Source of the DNA: Lineus longissimus
Lineage: Eukaryota > Nemertea > Pilidiophora > Heteronemertea > Lineidae
Direction of reading: 5' to 3'
Assembly: GCF_910592395.1 (NCBI RefSeq)
Contig: NC_088314.1
Location: 14,444,001 to 14,508,000 of the forward strand
Length of the DNA stretch: 64,000 nt
Shown here piece after piece: positions 1 to 12,152 of this stretch. Position 1 is the stretch's first letter. Each line of letters begins with the position of its first letter. A model generated the notes under the pieces. That model was not told where the DNA came from. It saw only the letters and a program-made list of their open reading frames with translations, and made no database searches. The position numbers and the translations under genes were made by a program.

Positions 1-4
1 GTAG

Positions 5-169
5 TGCCGCCTTTTGGTAGGTGAACCGAACGATAACGATTCGATCTTGACCCTCGACGTATTTTCAGACAACGTGCTGATGAGCTGGAAGTTCGGTATC
101 ACGGTGAATAACCGTAGCGATTTAACGACCAAATGTATGGTTCAGCGAACTGCCACTGATGCACTCTAG
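5..169 (+). other. possible 3'-terminal coding exon, unidentified
   Basis: An open frame of 54 codons begins just after the window start and closes with TAG at 167-169. It follows a TAG at 2-4 that could equally be the AG of a splice acceptor. The composition looks protein-like (acidic stretch, alternating hydrophobic residues, the segment MSWKFGITVNN), but I recognise no family. It ends about 40 bases before a repeat starts, so it could be the last exon of a host gene or another transposon remnant. Confidence 0.2.
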
Positions 170-206
170 CAGACGACGAGATTTGAAAATCAGTGTATGA
201 ATTAAA

Positions 207-1049
207 TGAAACGGCCAGGGGCCATTGTGCTCACCGTATACATCTTTTAGTAGGCAGGATCATGCTTAGTTTAGAGGTGAATATGGCGAACACAATCAGG
301 CATGAAGACTTTTTTTAGATGTGTATTGATGTCAAGTAATATGACAGGGCAGTATATATAAGTTTATGATCCAACCAATAATTGTCTATGACATCAACAA
401 GATCAATATCGTGTGATTGCTAAAGAGTCCCTGCAATAAAAATTTCATCGAAAAAAAGTCATTAATAAGCGAGATATTTATTGCACGTCCTACTTTTTCA
501 GTTTTGACCCCCTGGTGGCCAAATCAAGAATCAGATCAGGCCAAAATTCGGTGTCAGAGATTATCTGATGTAGGGGGTTACATGTACCAACTTTCAAGTT
601 CATAGCTTCAGCAGTTAAGAAACGTGCCATAGTTACACTCTAACGGCCAATTTACGCCATTTGACCTCTGTGACCTAGAAAAGGAGGTCAAATCCAAAAA
701 TCGTAGGACATGTGGTGTATCCTTGCTAGAAGTCCATGCCATAAAAATTTTATCGAAAACAATTCACTCAAATAAGCAAGATATTGCACTTCTTACTTTT
801 TTCATTATGGCCCCCTGGTGGCCGAATCAAGAATCAGATCGGACCGAAATTCAGTGTCAGAGGTCACTTGACCTAGGGGGTGCTGTGTACAAAGTTACAA
901 GTTCATAGCCCTAGCGGTTAAGAAACGTGCCACTGTTTCTGAAACAGGATACGACTGACGACGACGATGACGACGACGACAACGACGACGCCGCCGCCGC
1001 CGCCGCCGGACACAGCGCTATCGTATAGACTCTCCTTACGGTGAGCCAA
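207..1049 (+). mobile_element. Helentron-like non-autonomous element, diverged copy
   Basis: It starts TGAAACGGCCAGGGGCCATT, the same end as the copies at 50015-51183 and 57404-58540. It has the shared core with the 'gacctctgtgacct..aaggaggtcaaat' motif, then a GAC/GCC microsatellite (948-1010), and ends GAGCCAA. A subterminal GCTCACCGTA near the start is exactly complementary to TACGGTGAGC near the end. The architecture (subterminal inverted repeat, tandem core, microsatellite, hairpin-like 3' end, no target duplication) fits Helitron2/Helentron-associated elements. The class is inferred from structure; no Rep/helicase is encoded. Confidence 0.6.
948..1010. repeat. (GAC/GCC)n microsatellite
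   Basis: Imperfect trinucleotide run made of GAC, GAT, AAC and then GCC units. It sits at the same place as the (GAC)n and (GTCT)n tracts in the related Helentron-like copies, so it is part of the element rather than an independent microsatellite. Confidence 0.85.
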
Positions 1050-1445
1050 AAATGGAAGATATGAATAAATGTTTGCGATGTAACGACCAGGGCTCTTGCT
1101 AGATACAATTTACTATCCTTCAGATCATAACGCTATTGTCTTTGTCGTTTATATGGCTATTTAATTGCAATTTTAAACAAGTTTAATAGGGTACCATGTA
1201 ATCGCTGTCTGGTCAACGGTAGGCCGTCTCATTCCCTTCGAAGCTAAGGAGTCAACCTCTGGGTATGTGTTCCGTGGTTTTTCATTCGAAATTCTGCCCT
1301 TTTCTTAATTTTTTTCGTGATTTTGACAGATTTCTGCAATGACCGCACATGTTAAGCGAACCCTGGAGTACGGTTCAGCGACTTCACCTTGTACGGTTTC
1401 ACAAATGCAATCCTGAACGTCGTAATTCAGTTTCCGACGTATACT

Positions 1446-1482
1446 GGAGTGCTGCAGTTTCCGACGTAAACTGCAGCACTCC
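1446..1482. repeat. perfect 15-bp inverted repeat with 7-nt loop
   Basis: GGAGTGCTGCAGTTT (1446-1460) is followed by CCGACGT and the exact reverse complement (1468-1482). The loop sequence CCGACGT also occurs just upstream at 1434-1440. No surrounding gene or element was recognised in 1050-1900. Confidence 0.8.
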
Positions 1483-2117
1483 ATGGCACAGTACCGGCAC
1501 GGTGATCCCAGTTCTTCTCGTCTCCATGAACATCCTATCAATAATCATCAAGGTTCATATAAAACAGAACAAAAATGTATAAGCAAACAACAATTTGAAT
1601 TATACTTAAATTATTTGACGAAATTATTTGAAATAAGCAAATTATATCGAAATAAATGAGTGAACGAAGTCAAGATTATTTCCAAGCCATAAATTTGCTT
1701 ATTCCAATTGTATTTAAACCATTTACTGTTCCTATCGATATTGTTTCAAACAATGAATTTGCTCTCTTTTGATCATATTCATCCAATAAAACAACGTAAC
1801 TTTATTGTTTTCAAATAATACATTTTCTGAATATCCGTGGTTTCAAATAATCAAACTGTCTCGAAATGATGGTTTGTTAAATAATCAAAATTAAAAAAGT
1901 CATGGTTTCTCAAACCAGGAAATTGTCCATTGCATTGTATGATAAACAATCACGCACAAAATCATTATTTCCAAACCATCACTTTAACAAACTGATCGTT
2001 TCAAATCATGAAAGTATGCACGAAATTATTTGTATACAATCTAATTGTACTCATCTAATGTTGATTATTTGCATCCCAGCAACGTTTTTTCAAACCATGA
2101 AAACGCGAACTCTGATT

Positions 2118-2321
2118 GTTTCCATCCAATCACTTCCAAAAGTCATTGTTTCCATCCAAGCAAGAATACGTTCATGGTATGCGCACATGGTTTGCGCAGT
2201 AGACGGGTTTTATTGAGTTCAAATTCAAACCCGTCTACTGCGCAAACTATGTGCGCATACCATGAACGTAGTTTCGCTTGGATGGAAACAATGACTTTTG
2301 GAAGTGATTGGATGGAAACAA
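2118..2321. repeat. 94-bp-arm near-perfect palindrome
   Basis: Arms 2118-2211 and 2228-2321 are reverse complements with only a few mismatches, around a 16-nt spacer. The flank 1880-2120 is littered with diverged 'gtttcaaa/ccaaatcat' motifs, suggesting an old foldback-type or hairpin MITE. The two overlapping open frames here are shadows of the palindrome. No transposase is present. Confidence 0.8.
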
Positions 2322-2329
2322 CCTAGTGT

Positions 2330-3290
2330 ATCAAGGGTTGTTTTACGAGTTTCTACGGCACTGGTGAGAAAGGCACAGCAATTCGTTTCATTCCCTCAGC
2401 CGGATGCCCAGGAACGTATTATTGAGGGTTTCTACAGCGAGCGACGCAGAATAAGCAACACATGTCAAACTTAATGTTAGTATTTTTTATCGGGCGGACC
2501 CAACTCCCTCCCCCATGATGAACCAAGCAACATATCAAATTCATGCCCTCATATTGTCGGAAAAAAAATATTTAGCTAGCCTTCAGAGCCAGACCATTTT
2601 TTTGCAATGGTAATGATAGAGAATAGCTAAAGCCTTTTCATAGGCCTATTGACGGATGTATGAACACGCTTACTCACTTTACGTAGTTTCCCTGTGTTTT
2701 CGGTAGTAGCATTTTTACCCGCCTCTCAAGTGGGTTGTTGGTTCTATGCAAGATGCGACACTTCTGTGTATGAAGAAACTGAATGAGACTGGTTTTAAAT
2801 GTAAACAAATATAAGTTTGATACAAAATATATACAGGAATACTATTCAAGAGTCACTTCAGAATAAGTTTCAGCGCGTGTCGACATTATTGCGTTTCGCG
2901 AAAGGGAGCAGACTTCGATACTAGCTAGATTTCAGCGCTAAGTTCAGAATATTGAGTTACCTCAGCATACAGGCTAGACACGCCTCGTGAATTCCAGAAT
3001 CATTCGTGCACGTGCAGCTACATTCGGTTCCCTCGTGGACGTCTCGTGACACTCCCGAACCATTCTTTCTCGTACAGCATACTATTTCGTTTCAACCGTT
3101 GGCGGCACTCAGCCTCAGCACTGAGCTGGCTTCCTTGTACCCAGCCTAACTCCGGGCTCCGTCTCAACGTTGCGAGCTTTTTCGTTTGCTCTCAATCACG
3201 TTATGCTTTCTCGGCGTCACTCTCAAGTCTGCTCTCTCTGCGCTCCCTGTGCGCGCGGTATTTTAAGTTTCATAACACACCAAAGTTCAT
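2330..3290. other. no recognisable gene
   Basis: I see no coding region, RNA gene or well-bounded repeat here. The segment 3000-3250 is C/T-rich on the plus strand but gives no protein that looks real. Confidence 0.4.
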
Positions 3291-3291
3291 G

Positions 3292-3414
3292 TAACACAAA
3301 GTAATCAAATCTGAATTTGCTTGAAATCACTTTGTTATGCTGTTGCACAAGGTCAGTGAGTTTGTCGATTTCTTTCGGAGAGAAATTGGTTTTTCTAGGG
3401 CGTTTTTGGGCCAT
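3292..3414 (-). pseudogene. Myb/SANT-like DNA-binding domain fragment
   Basis: Reading minus from an ATG at 3414, the first 41 residues contain KRPRKTNFSPKEIDKLTDLV, the lysine/arginine-rich start plus first helix typical of the Myb/SANT-like (Myb_DNA-bind_5) proteins common in animal genomes and often encoded next to PIF/Harbinger transposases. The similarity stops around residue 41, so this is either a first exon or a fragment. A motif reading TGTGAATCAGGCCC at about 3809-3822 resembles terminal inverted repeats of some DNA elements, but no partner was found. Family assignment is from motif memory only. Confidence 0.4.
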
Positions 3415-3460
3415 TGTAATTGGGAAACGCCGTTGGAATGCCACGTAGAAGTCTTCTGTA

Positions 3461-3606
3461 CTGCCATGCAAACCCTCAGGCCTTCTGTCACGATTGTGTA
3501 TAAACATGCAATGCAATGAGCTAAAATACCTTACTGCCATGCAAACCCTTAGGCCTTCTGTCACGATTGTGTATAAACATGCAATGCAATGAGCTAAAAT
3601 ACCTTA
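3461..3606. repeat. 73-bp tandem duplication
   Basis: The unit beginning CTGCCATGCAAACCCT at 3461 recurs at 3534 with one visible substitution. It immediately precedes the Myb-like fragment on the minus strand. Confidence 0.85.
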
Positions 3607-4400
3607 CCCTTTCATTACGAGAGAGGTTTTAAAGTTGCGAACTACGTGCGTTCACTCAGGACTTATTCATTCACTTTGCGTAAGCAATTGCTTATACAAT
3701 TCTTAGATAGCTTCATGAATAACACTTAGGGTTCCCTAACCTTTCACGTAAGTTCACCCTATGAGTGCTCTTAGAGTGATCTAAGATCGGAAATCTAAGA
3801 GTGCTTTGTGAATCAGGCCCCTGGCAATTAGTTGAAATTGAACAGAATGACGAGGAAGATGATTTACATTTTTTTGATGAAGAGACAGATTGTCAAGAAT
3901 AAACAAAATTGCTCTTTGTTTCTTTCGAGAATGGCAAGTTGTTATTGAAATAATGTACCTGCCTTCCTTTCATTGACGCAGAAATATTTCATCCGTCAAC
4001 AAGCATTAAACGGCTGTAACGCACTACCCATTTCTAAGGGCAACTTTGATTTTGCGTTTGTATGTGCTGCAGGATTTTAGGCGAACATGGATAGTCTAAA
4101 CTTACCAGTGAATAGCCCTGAATGTTCTGAATAAGCTTTGACAACACCACGTGTTTCAAAATTGCTCGCAAACGCCAGGTAACCTCCAGGACTAACATAT
4201 GTGAGTATCCCGTAACACGCAGGTCGGTTTATAGGTCCGGTCATAAATGTCTATTGTTGGAGTAAAATATACTTCATCGCTATTGTTAGGCCAAATCAGG
4301 CCTGGGTCAGACGACGAGGTACGCGCGGGACTACTGTATTGTAATATATGAACAATCATACTTGCCCACTCCCCCTCCAGCGGTGAGCCATCCCGCGTGT

Positions 4401-4420
4401 GGGGGGGGGGGGGGGGGGGG
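4401..4420. repeat. poly(G) run of 20
   Basis: Twenty consecutive G residues flanked by GTGT and AGACC. It could form stacked G-quadruplexes or be a length-variable homopolymer, and its exact length is unreliable in any assembly. Confidence 0.9.
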
Positions 4421-4509
4421 AGACCAGTCCCCATCTCTATATAACTCATGACTGACATATATACCTTGTTCAAGTCATATATCATAACCCAACCTACAAG
4501 CTTTTCCAT

Positions 4510-6190
4510 AAGTCCAACGGCTTAGGAATTATATTTTCTTCCTTCTATCTCTTGATATTGGTTTGGAGTCAATATCGTCATTATCAAAGGGACAATGTAG
4601 GCAGTAGGTAGTCAGGCAAGATAAAGTTACGCGAAGTCGCAAATAGGGGTCTCTCACATCTCACAGTGCGTTGAAATGATTCACGCTTGTAAGAGGAATA
4701 CATTTAGTGTTGAACCTGACATGACCCAGGGCCCTTACTATGTGTATTAGTCACCTGGATGGCCAAATTAGCCCCTCTGCTCCTGTCTATGCTGCCCTCC
4801 ACCCCACCCCTCCCCTCCCCCTCACATCACCCCACCTTTTTACTTCAATAATGAATTTGAATATGTGGACGGGCCTGTCTATGATTATACATGATACATG
4901 TATGCAAAGATACATTTGTGAGGGGATGATAGACCAATGGACCATGCCATAAAACTTGGGCTAAGGAAATTAATGCTCGGGGGAAGTTTACCTTTTATGT
5001 GAAACATTATGCTGTTTCTCCACTTGCACATCACAATCATGACTACTAGCATAATACCCGTGGCGCGGGTTGTTCTAGGGTGTTGGCTTACTGTGGGGTT
5101 GGGGCAATTTGGGTGAAATGAAATGATGTCTGGGGGTTGTGATGTTATCTAAACCCTACCACTCTTCAAAGTGGTCTCGAGTTATTTTGACGAACTATTT
5201 CGCGAATGGTGAAGAGGCGATGGCGTGAAGTTACGAACTTAGCACAACAAATGCCGCGAGCATCGTGGGTGACAGCACCAGACGGAGGAAGTAGTTCGCC
5301 TAGGGTTTTTTCCGACACCCTCCGCACGGACTCCACTCGTTCCGGATCACTCACTTACTTGTTAATCTGCAGTGGTTAGCCTGTTTTTTTATTGAAGTAA
5401 AGAAATGTTAACCGGGATTTTATATTATACAGCATTGTACCCGTGGCGCAGGCAGGTTCAAATGGGCTTTACCTTGAATAGATTGAATTGCAATGAAAAT
5501 CTAATGCAATATCAAAGGAGCAATATCGACGAGACAAATTAAACCAACCATTTGTCCACAGACTCGGACCCTGTGGCGTGCTGTATGCGTGCACATAAAA
5601 GTATATCAATTGGTCTGATAGAGATGATGAGGCAATGTGAATATGCCTCGTTCCTTAGTCAGCAATATGCCCCTTTTTATACGGAGAAGAAGGAGAACCC
5701 AGATAGGCCTTCACATGTCGGCTTCCAAATGGCTCGAACCAATTATTCACTATCACTACTATAACTTTAAAATGCGTGCTCCTCCTACATGTAGCATGAT
5801 CTCAGGCAAGGCACTTAGTCGACAGGCAAGCCAGTAGTTCAGCACCGTGAGCAGCTCCTTGATAAGTCCAGCCAAGTTCAGAGTGCCTCTTCAGATACAT
5901 CAAGTATTGAAAGCTGTGGTGAGCACATAAACATACCATGGTAACCTTCATTTGAAAATCCCTTTATAATCAAGGGCTAGCATTGGCTAACACAGCACCC
6001 ATAAACAATAGCCCAATTTGACCCCAGCTCCTTACTGCGGGAAACCCAAGTCCAGCAACCAAAAGTACCAGAAATATTTTTTTGTTTACATTTGAACTGC
6101 ACACATGCGTTTGTTTACAATTTCTTTCCCCGCGAAATCTCGAAGATCAGGTGACCTGCAATCGTGGATTGAAAATAACATTAACCTTGG
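4510..6190. other. no recognisable gene
   Basis: The phrase 'acccgtggcgc' occurs at about 5057 and 5438 in otherwise different contexts, suggesting remnants of one repeat. A minus-strand open frame at 5166-5351 has no ATG and no recognised homology. Confidence 0.35.
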
Positions 6191-6198
6191 TTCAGCAG

Positions 6199-6281
6199 GT
6201 CGACAGGGACAGGCTGTTCCAATCATCCCCACACAGCCAGCTGTTCAACAGGTAGTGTTAGTCACCCCACCGGGAGTGCAG
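6199..6281 (+). other. possible small internal exon
   Basis: An open segment encoding a glutamine-, proline- and valine-rich peptide (PTQPAVQQVVLVTPPGVQ) is bracketed by TTCAGCAG, usable as an acceptor, and CAG|GTAATT, a good donor. Low-complexity P/Q/V stretches like this occur in N-terminal parts of LITAF-like and related small membrane proteins, but nothing else supports a gene. This could be chance. Confidence 0.15.
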
Positions 6282-6289
6282 GTAATTGA

Positions 6290-9146
6290 TTAATCCCCTG
6301 CATAACTAAACAGCAATGGCTTGGCTTCTGTGAGTGGTAAGGAGAATTGACAGTGTCCGATTAAAAATCCCTAACTACTGCTCCGCTGAAGTAAATTTCC
6401 GAAAATAAACATAACGTTGCATCAGGATAACATATCACCTGCAAACGTGCAAAATTTCGAGACGAAACACTACCCCAAATTGGCACTTTATCGAGCCGCC
6501 TTATAGTATTATGATATAGATTTTATATTTGCCCCGGGTATTCATATAGGGAGCTGTGCGCTTCTTTGCGTCCAGTGCTTGGGTCGGGTGAGGCAGTTTT
6601 GTTATTATGTGACGTGTATAACGTGATGAATTCCCATACGGTACTTCGAATAATTAAGAGCGATTAACAACGTAAGGTGAAAGAGTACGTCCAAAATAAA
6701 GGGGGGAAATTGCGGAGATGGATGAATGTTTTAAACATATAGTGGCCCCAATACTTTCCCGGCTTATTTTCGTATGATCCCTAACTTTTGATTTAATAGA
6801 TGGCCCCATATGCAAATTCAGACCTGCTAAAATGGCCCCTTATGTTAATGAGTATGCCCATATATAGAAAGAACAAAAAATGCTATCTCTCCGAGATCGT
6901 TGCAAAGTTTACCTGTACCGACGATTGAGGACTGTATTATAAATTGTTCTGACTAATCTAAGATAGGTAATCTTACCAGCTGTATCGAGTTCTTGGAAAC
7001 TGGAATCTGGGTCCGGTCTCGTAAGAATATTCAGCAGGCGGTCCTCGACTCTGTTGATTCCTGACACGAATATTTCAGCAGGCGGTCCTCGATTCTGTTG
7101 TCATCATCGGTCCTCCTCGTAAGGGGCAGCTTTAGTTTAAGTCTCAGTTTGGTGTGACCTTACAGGTCATTGAACATTAATGTCTGAGTGCTCTTAACTA
7201 TATGGCACTATCAATGTTTACTAACAAGCTTTTACCTTAGTAAATGCTTAAAACGTATATAACTGAATGCCAGTATGAACAACTATCTTAATGTCAGACT
7301 AGACTAATTAATAGTGAACTCACAACATTTACTCTGTTGACCGCGTCTAGCTTCTCACCCGTCTCATCAGTTCAGCAACATCTCGGGGGCTGAACAACGA
7401 CTTCCATCAGCAGACTACATCTACGGCAGCGACATCTACAGCAGGCAACATCTAACATTGGTTTGACGGTACTATCGACAGGTTTACAAATGACGTTGGA
7501 CTAACGACTGGACGTCACTGAAGCATCAACGGGGTACGAATCGCATCTGGTTAAACGACTAGAAATCATCTATAATGGCGACATCTATCTTCCTAAACGT
7601 GGTAAATGTATGGCAATTCTAGATGAAACGTATCCCCTCAAGACTGGGCAGCTCGAACGATAAATAACAGCTCCCAAGCGGCGACACCTTTTGGCACGGT
7701 GGGACTGGTCAACCAGTTGCGAGTCACAGGTGTTTTAAATACACTGTGCAAATGCACTAAATACTGAGCTGCCGGCTAATTCCGACACTAACAGCATGTA
7801 ACTGAAGACGGTGTACTGTACAGTGTACATCCGCCATAATATGTTTAAAAGACTAACGAGTCAATCAAAGTCTAACTAAAGTCCTTAAAAACATGGACAA
7901 TAACACATTAAATTCAGTTCAGTTATATAATAATTTGGCCAACGTTCAGGAGAGAGGTTTTTGAGTTATAAGGGGATCCCCTGCCAATTGATTATGATAT
8001 TATTTACGACGGAGATTTCAAAATGGCGACCACGCCTTCAAACTTGAAATGTTTCAATGAATTGATTTAAAAGTTCATTTTACAGTGGATTCAAGCTGCT
8101 CACTCTACTCTTCTCTTCTCTGGGTGGTTGGTCTGTGAAACAGCAGGCTTCGTTCTTCTGTACTCTTGGCGTGACGTTCTCGAATTTAGGGCGTTTTCCA
8201 ATCCCGTAAAAAAGGCGATCCTCTCTCCGTGAAGACTTTCTAGTGTGTGGCCAAGGTTCAACTCCGAGCGCCGCGAAGCCCGAAAAAAACAACCAATCAG
8301 GGCGCTCGATGACGAAACGACCTTGACCCTCATAATAATATTTACAGCAGACTACATCGTCAGCACATTACCCATTTAACCCGGCGAGGACCATCTCCAT
8401 ATCAACCACGACATTAAGATAAAGTTTCGAGCTCATCCGATCTGAACTGACGGTGGAGATGTGTGACAAACTATTTCAGCTCTACGTCCATTATAGTAGT
8501 GACTGTGAACAAACAAATCATCACATTGTTGAAATTGCCCGGTCAGAACAGTGCCATCTATTGGATCCTTGTTCAACTACGCTATTTCAAGCGAGCCTTT
8601 CGTGTGGATGAGAGCGCACTACCAGTCATCCATGGCTATCATAGATTCCGAGTGATCATTCATCCAAATCAACCATATGACATGTATGAGGACAAAGTCA
8701 CTACCAGTACTGGCTAAGAATTACTCCACCTCATGATCTGGTGGAGCCGACACAAAAAGAACAGAGTCAAACTTTTTAGTAAAAAATACAGAATTTATTC
8801 CAAATCAATAATTCTTCACTACAATGATTCTTGCCTATTCATTTTTTTACAAGCTTCATTAGGGAAGACTTGTACTAAACGATTAGTTACAAAACTGGCA
8901 TTCAAATTCAATTTGCTGGCGAGTTGTGGCAAAAAAACGATCCCAGTAAAATTGATCCAGCGTGTACTTAGTAAGAACCTCTCCTCTTTCAGGGAAAATT
9001 CCATAAATGAATGTACATGGACCTCATGATGTTTAAACCAGAAAGCCAGAAATATCGGACATGTTTGCTGGCAGCTACGCAATGATGTTTTGCGAAACTC
9101 GAAATATATGTCGCGCCCGATTACCAACATATTCGAGGACGTTTAC
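6290..9146. other. no recognisable gene; short tandem repeat inside
   Basis: The only clear structure is a 43-bp duplication at 7025-7100 (the phrase CAGCAGGCGGTCCTCGA twice). Open frames at 8080-8333 and 8463-9130 overlap on both strands, lack recognisable motifs and are not supported. Confidence 0.35.
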
Positions 9147-9149
9147 TAA

Positions 9150-9894
9150 AGCTCTGTACACACTGACAACATTTTGGGAAACATGTTGGCCAACATGTTG
9201 TCCAGGTGCGATGTTATCGAAAACGTTGGCAGTGTGTACAGTTCGGAAATATTCGGTAACATGTTGGCCAAATGTTGCTCAAATGTTGTCGAAATAATAC
9301 AAAATCAATTTTGTTGCCGAGATGCTAATGATGTTGTCGAGTTTTATTCAATCAGAAATAGGCCACAAATCACATGATCTACCTTAAGCCATGTGATGTA
9401 GTCAAAATGGCAGCCTCAAGCAAAGGAATGGTTACTGAGTGAAGTTGAACAACTTATTGCAGTATGGGAAAGTTGTGCCTGTTTATGGGATGTAACATCC
9501 AGGGAATATAAAGACAAGAACAAAAAGAAAGCTGCTATTCTAGAAATAGCTAAAACATTTGCCCCATGCTGGTGTCTCATATAAATCCATGGTCTTGCCC
9601 ACACTCTTTTCTCATCTTTACGTCTTCTTCGCCGTCTTTCAATCAGGATACGTAAAATTATGGCAGAGCCACCGACAATACATCTTCTTCTCTTGGAATC
9701 TTCCATTGTTTATGAATTTCCCTCCAAAATATTCCCTCAAAAATCCTCATTTCTCGGAAACATTCGACAACAAGTTGCCCAACATGTTGTCGAATGTTGT
9801 CATGTGTATACAGGGCCAAATTTTCGATAACATTGCACCTGGACAACATGTTGGCCAACATGTTTCCCAAAATGTTGTCAGTGTGTACAGAGCT
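9150..9894. mobile_element. Harbinger-type non-autonomous element
   Basis: Terminal inverted repeats of about 80 bp start AGCTCTGTACACACTGACAA (left) and end with the matching complement (right). They are flanked by TAA at 9147-9149 and 9895-9897, the 3-bp duplication expected for PIF/Harbinger. Inside, minus-strand 9539-9706 keeps an ATG and the start of a Harbinger-like transposase. The ends are rich in the ACATGTTG/CAACATGT palindrome. An element with a similar gene start lies at 20027-21320. Confidence 0.75.
9539..9706 (-). pseudogene. N-terminal Harbinger-like transposase remnant
   Basis: From the ATG at 9706 the protein begins MEDSKRRRC and continues through an arginine-rich ERRRRRRKDEKRVWARPW block, the conserved 'RRRR-W-RPW' start of PIF/Harbinger transposases. 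After about 50 residues it decays into non-homologous sequence, and no DDE catalytic core is present. The element at 20027 carries a paralogous start (MDDSKERRC). Confidence 0.55.
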
Positions 9895-9899
9895 TAAGT

Positions 9900-11590
9900 G
9901 TTACGTTAGATTTGTAAGTATTACGATGAAAGTGTTGCCACCTGCTGGAGGGTGAGTATCATATGAATATAGGGAATCGGAGACTTACGATAATGGACAA
10001 AAGTTTATTCTACGAGTGAGATATCAACTATATACACATATGGGAACGCGTCATTCCCTTTGACCGGTCAGATGGCACTCTTGACAATTGGCCACCTGCC
10101 ATAACATATACAACTAAGTTATATGACTTTGTATAAAGAACGAATACTGGGCGAACCCCTTAGTATATATGTAGTAATTCAAGGCTAAATATAGTACATG
10201 AATATTACCAACGGATTACACATTCACCCGTCAAGAGAAAATGGCTCCTGACATTTACCCCGTTGACCGACCAAAGATTTGAAAAGTAAAATTAAACATT
10301 CACGCAGCAAACTCTCAATCCAGTAATCCGGTCACGGAGCGTTTGTTCTTTTACCACTTTCACAGTGTCGGTGCCTAGCGGGAAATGACGTCTTGAAAAA
10401 TCGTAATTATCGAGTCCCGACAAAAGTATCATTTTTACGCAGGAAATTGATATCGAGGAACATTTTCCCAGTATCGCCAAGTACGCTTCAAATATCTTTC
10501 CACTTTAGAATCCTTTGATAATGTCAGCCATCGGTCTTTTCGGCGTCCAAAGATAAAAGCGAAAGGAATCCAATGTCAAAATTTTGAGTTGGACACGCTG
10601 GTAGATTTCTAGTACGAGTCCCCAGAAGATGCCGTTTATTCGGTTCGTTTCATCAGCTTTAACATAGTCTCGGCGGCGACGTGTTCAAACATTAGAGGCA
10701 AGTTCAAGCTGTAGCTGGTGTTGACTATGTGTGAATTGGGGAATCTGAACAGAAATATGAGGAAACACAGAAAATATGGAGTCCAGAGACTGCTGATACT
10801 CATACTGTATGGTGCACATCATCATGATATGGAAAAAATGGTGCTTTGACATTCACACAAATTTAGATGTACTTTATATCCATAGTTCTAAAAACAATAA
10901 TCTAGAAATATAAAGCACGTTTTTCTTCTTTGTTTGCCTCTAGTCTAGGTCTGTAGCTGTCTAGTGTCGAGTCGAGTCAACATGCATGTGACCAACGCTC
11001 ATGTAACCAATGGTTGATTATGCTGTTAATTTGTTTAGTCAGCTGCATGAAATGAATGATATAGATAGACAATAGCATCAAATGGAAATTCTAAAATACC
11101 TTGGTACCGTAAAGTCAACTTTTAAATGGAAAATGCATAAGCCCCGTTCTGAGAGCGGAGTGTTTTGAACACGCAACCAAGATGCTCTACCAAAGTTCCC
11201 TCGGGTTGCACTAAAATGTGGAAACCATGCACACGTCACGTCAATGGAATTTCAGCTCACTTCAGAAGTTTGAGGCTCTCAAAACACTGCTTCAAACACA
11301 AATCAGTCAAGGAAGCATTTTTTAATGAGCACTACACATATTTTCCGAGAAAAACGCTCCAAATAGCCCATTTGCGCGGATTTTAGCACCACTTTGAGCG
11401 AGCCGATGCGGACTTCCTATGCGCGCTGTACAAAATGTACATGTCTCATTTTCTGCAACGTTGCCGTAACATAATGTAAACAACGGCGCTACCGGCGCTC
11501 CGGCCGGGCCGGCGATGGATGGAATTTGCCAAATTCGCACATATTCAAGTTATTTTCGTGGCCTATCTTTTTAAGTTTGATGTATTTTAG
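9900..11590. other. no recognisable gene
   Basis: I find no supported coding or RNA gene. Short open frames at 10292-10480, 11165-11386 and 11322-11540 lack motifs. Confidence 0.35.
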
Positions 11591-11596
11591 AATAGA

Positions 11597-11764
11597 AATT
11601 GAACCCTCGGCTTCGGACCTTGGTTGAGTTACCAAGACACTCTCGGGTGGAGCTAAAATTTCGTCCAAACCCTCGCCTGTCGGCTCGGGTTTGGACTGTA
11701 TTTTAGCTCCACCCTCGAGTGTCTTGGTAACTCAACCAAGGTACTCCGCCTCGGGTTCAATTCC
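11597..11764. repeat. long hairpin, about 80-bp arms
   Basis: Left arm from 11597 and right arm ending 11764 are complementary with a handful of mismatches around a loop of about 9 nt. The motif TTGGTTGAGTTACCAAGACA is present on both strands. It looks like a loop-less foldback MITE. No obvious target duplication was found. Confidence 0.75.
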
Positions 11765-11884
11765 TTAACTATAGGCAGGAGTCAGCTTAAATATTAACCA
11801 GAACCAAGGTCCTTAACTCGGTGCATTATGACGACTGTCTCTGAGTAGGAGTCGCATAATGTCTACCATTTGATCCCATTGCTC

Positions 11885-11907
11885 CGGTAGGTGATAAAGC
11901 TTGGAAC
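11885..11907. mobile_element. hAT-like element, left tip (split by gypsy)
   Basis: CGGTAGGTGATAAAGCTTGG matches the terminal repeat of the second copy at 32788 (GGGTAGTTGATAAAGCTTGG). It is preceded by CATTGCTC (11877-11884). The rest of the element lies beyond the gypsy insertion at 31407-32453, where CATTGCTC recurs (32454-32461). The matching 8-bp duplications across the gap show the gypsy landed inside this element. Confidence 0.8.
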
Positions 11908-12133
11908 TGAATGGTCCCCATGGTACTAAGTACTCTTTAAATTTAGCGCCCAGTAGGTGCTGCCTCCTGTGTCCTTTTATGTAACATACTTTGTATATGT
12001 GATTCAACGATGTTATGAACAATTGCTAGCCAATATAATAAGAAACTGAGCAACGTTGTTTAAATCCTTTATTTTCCCCACGAAACGAACCTGACGAGGC
12101 CGCAGGCATTAAACATTGAGGAAGATCAATACA
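11908..12133 (+). repeat. 5' LTR of the gypsy element
   Basis: Begins TGAATGGTCCCC and ends GATCAATACA, with CCTTTATTTT that may serve as the polyadenylation region. It aligns end to end with 31175-31401. Confidence 0.92.
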
Positions 12134-12134
12134 T

Positions 12135-12152
12135 TGGCTAACCCCGGCAGGA
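12135..12152 (+). promoter_or_regulatory. primer binding site
   Basis: TGGCTAACCCCGGCAGGA starts one base after the LTR. Its complement ends in CCA and contains a plausible acceptor stem and T-stem 3' strand, as expected for a tRNA primer. I cannot assign the tRNA. Confidence 0.7.

Noticed and set aside
5166-5351. Minus-strand host exon (VRRVSEKTLGELLPP)
   Set aside because: No ATG, a stop just upstream, no convincing splice sites and no recognised family.
11740-11775. tRNA gene or tRNA-derived SINE (GGGTTCAATTCC)
   Set aside because: No acceptor stem, D-arm or anticodon arm could be built; the motif belongs to a long hairpin repeat.
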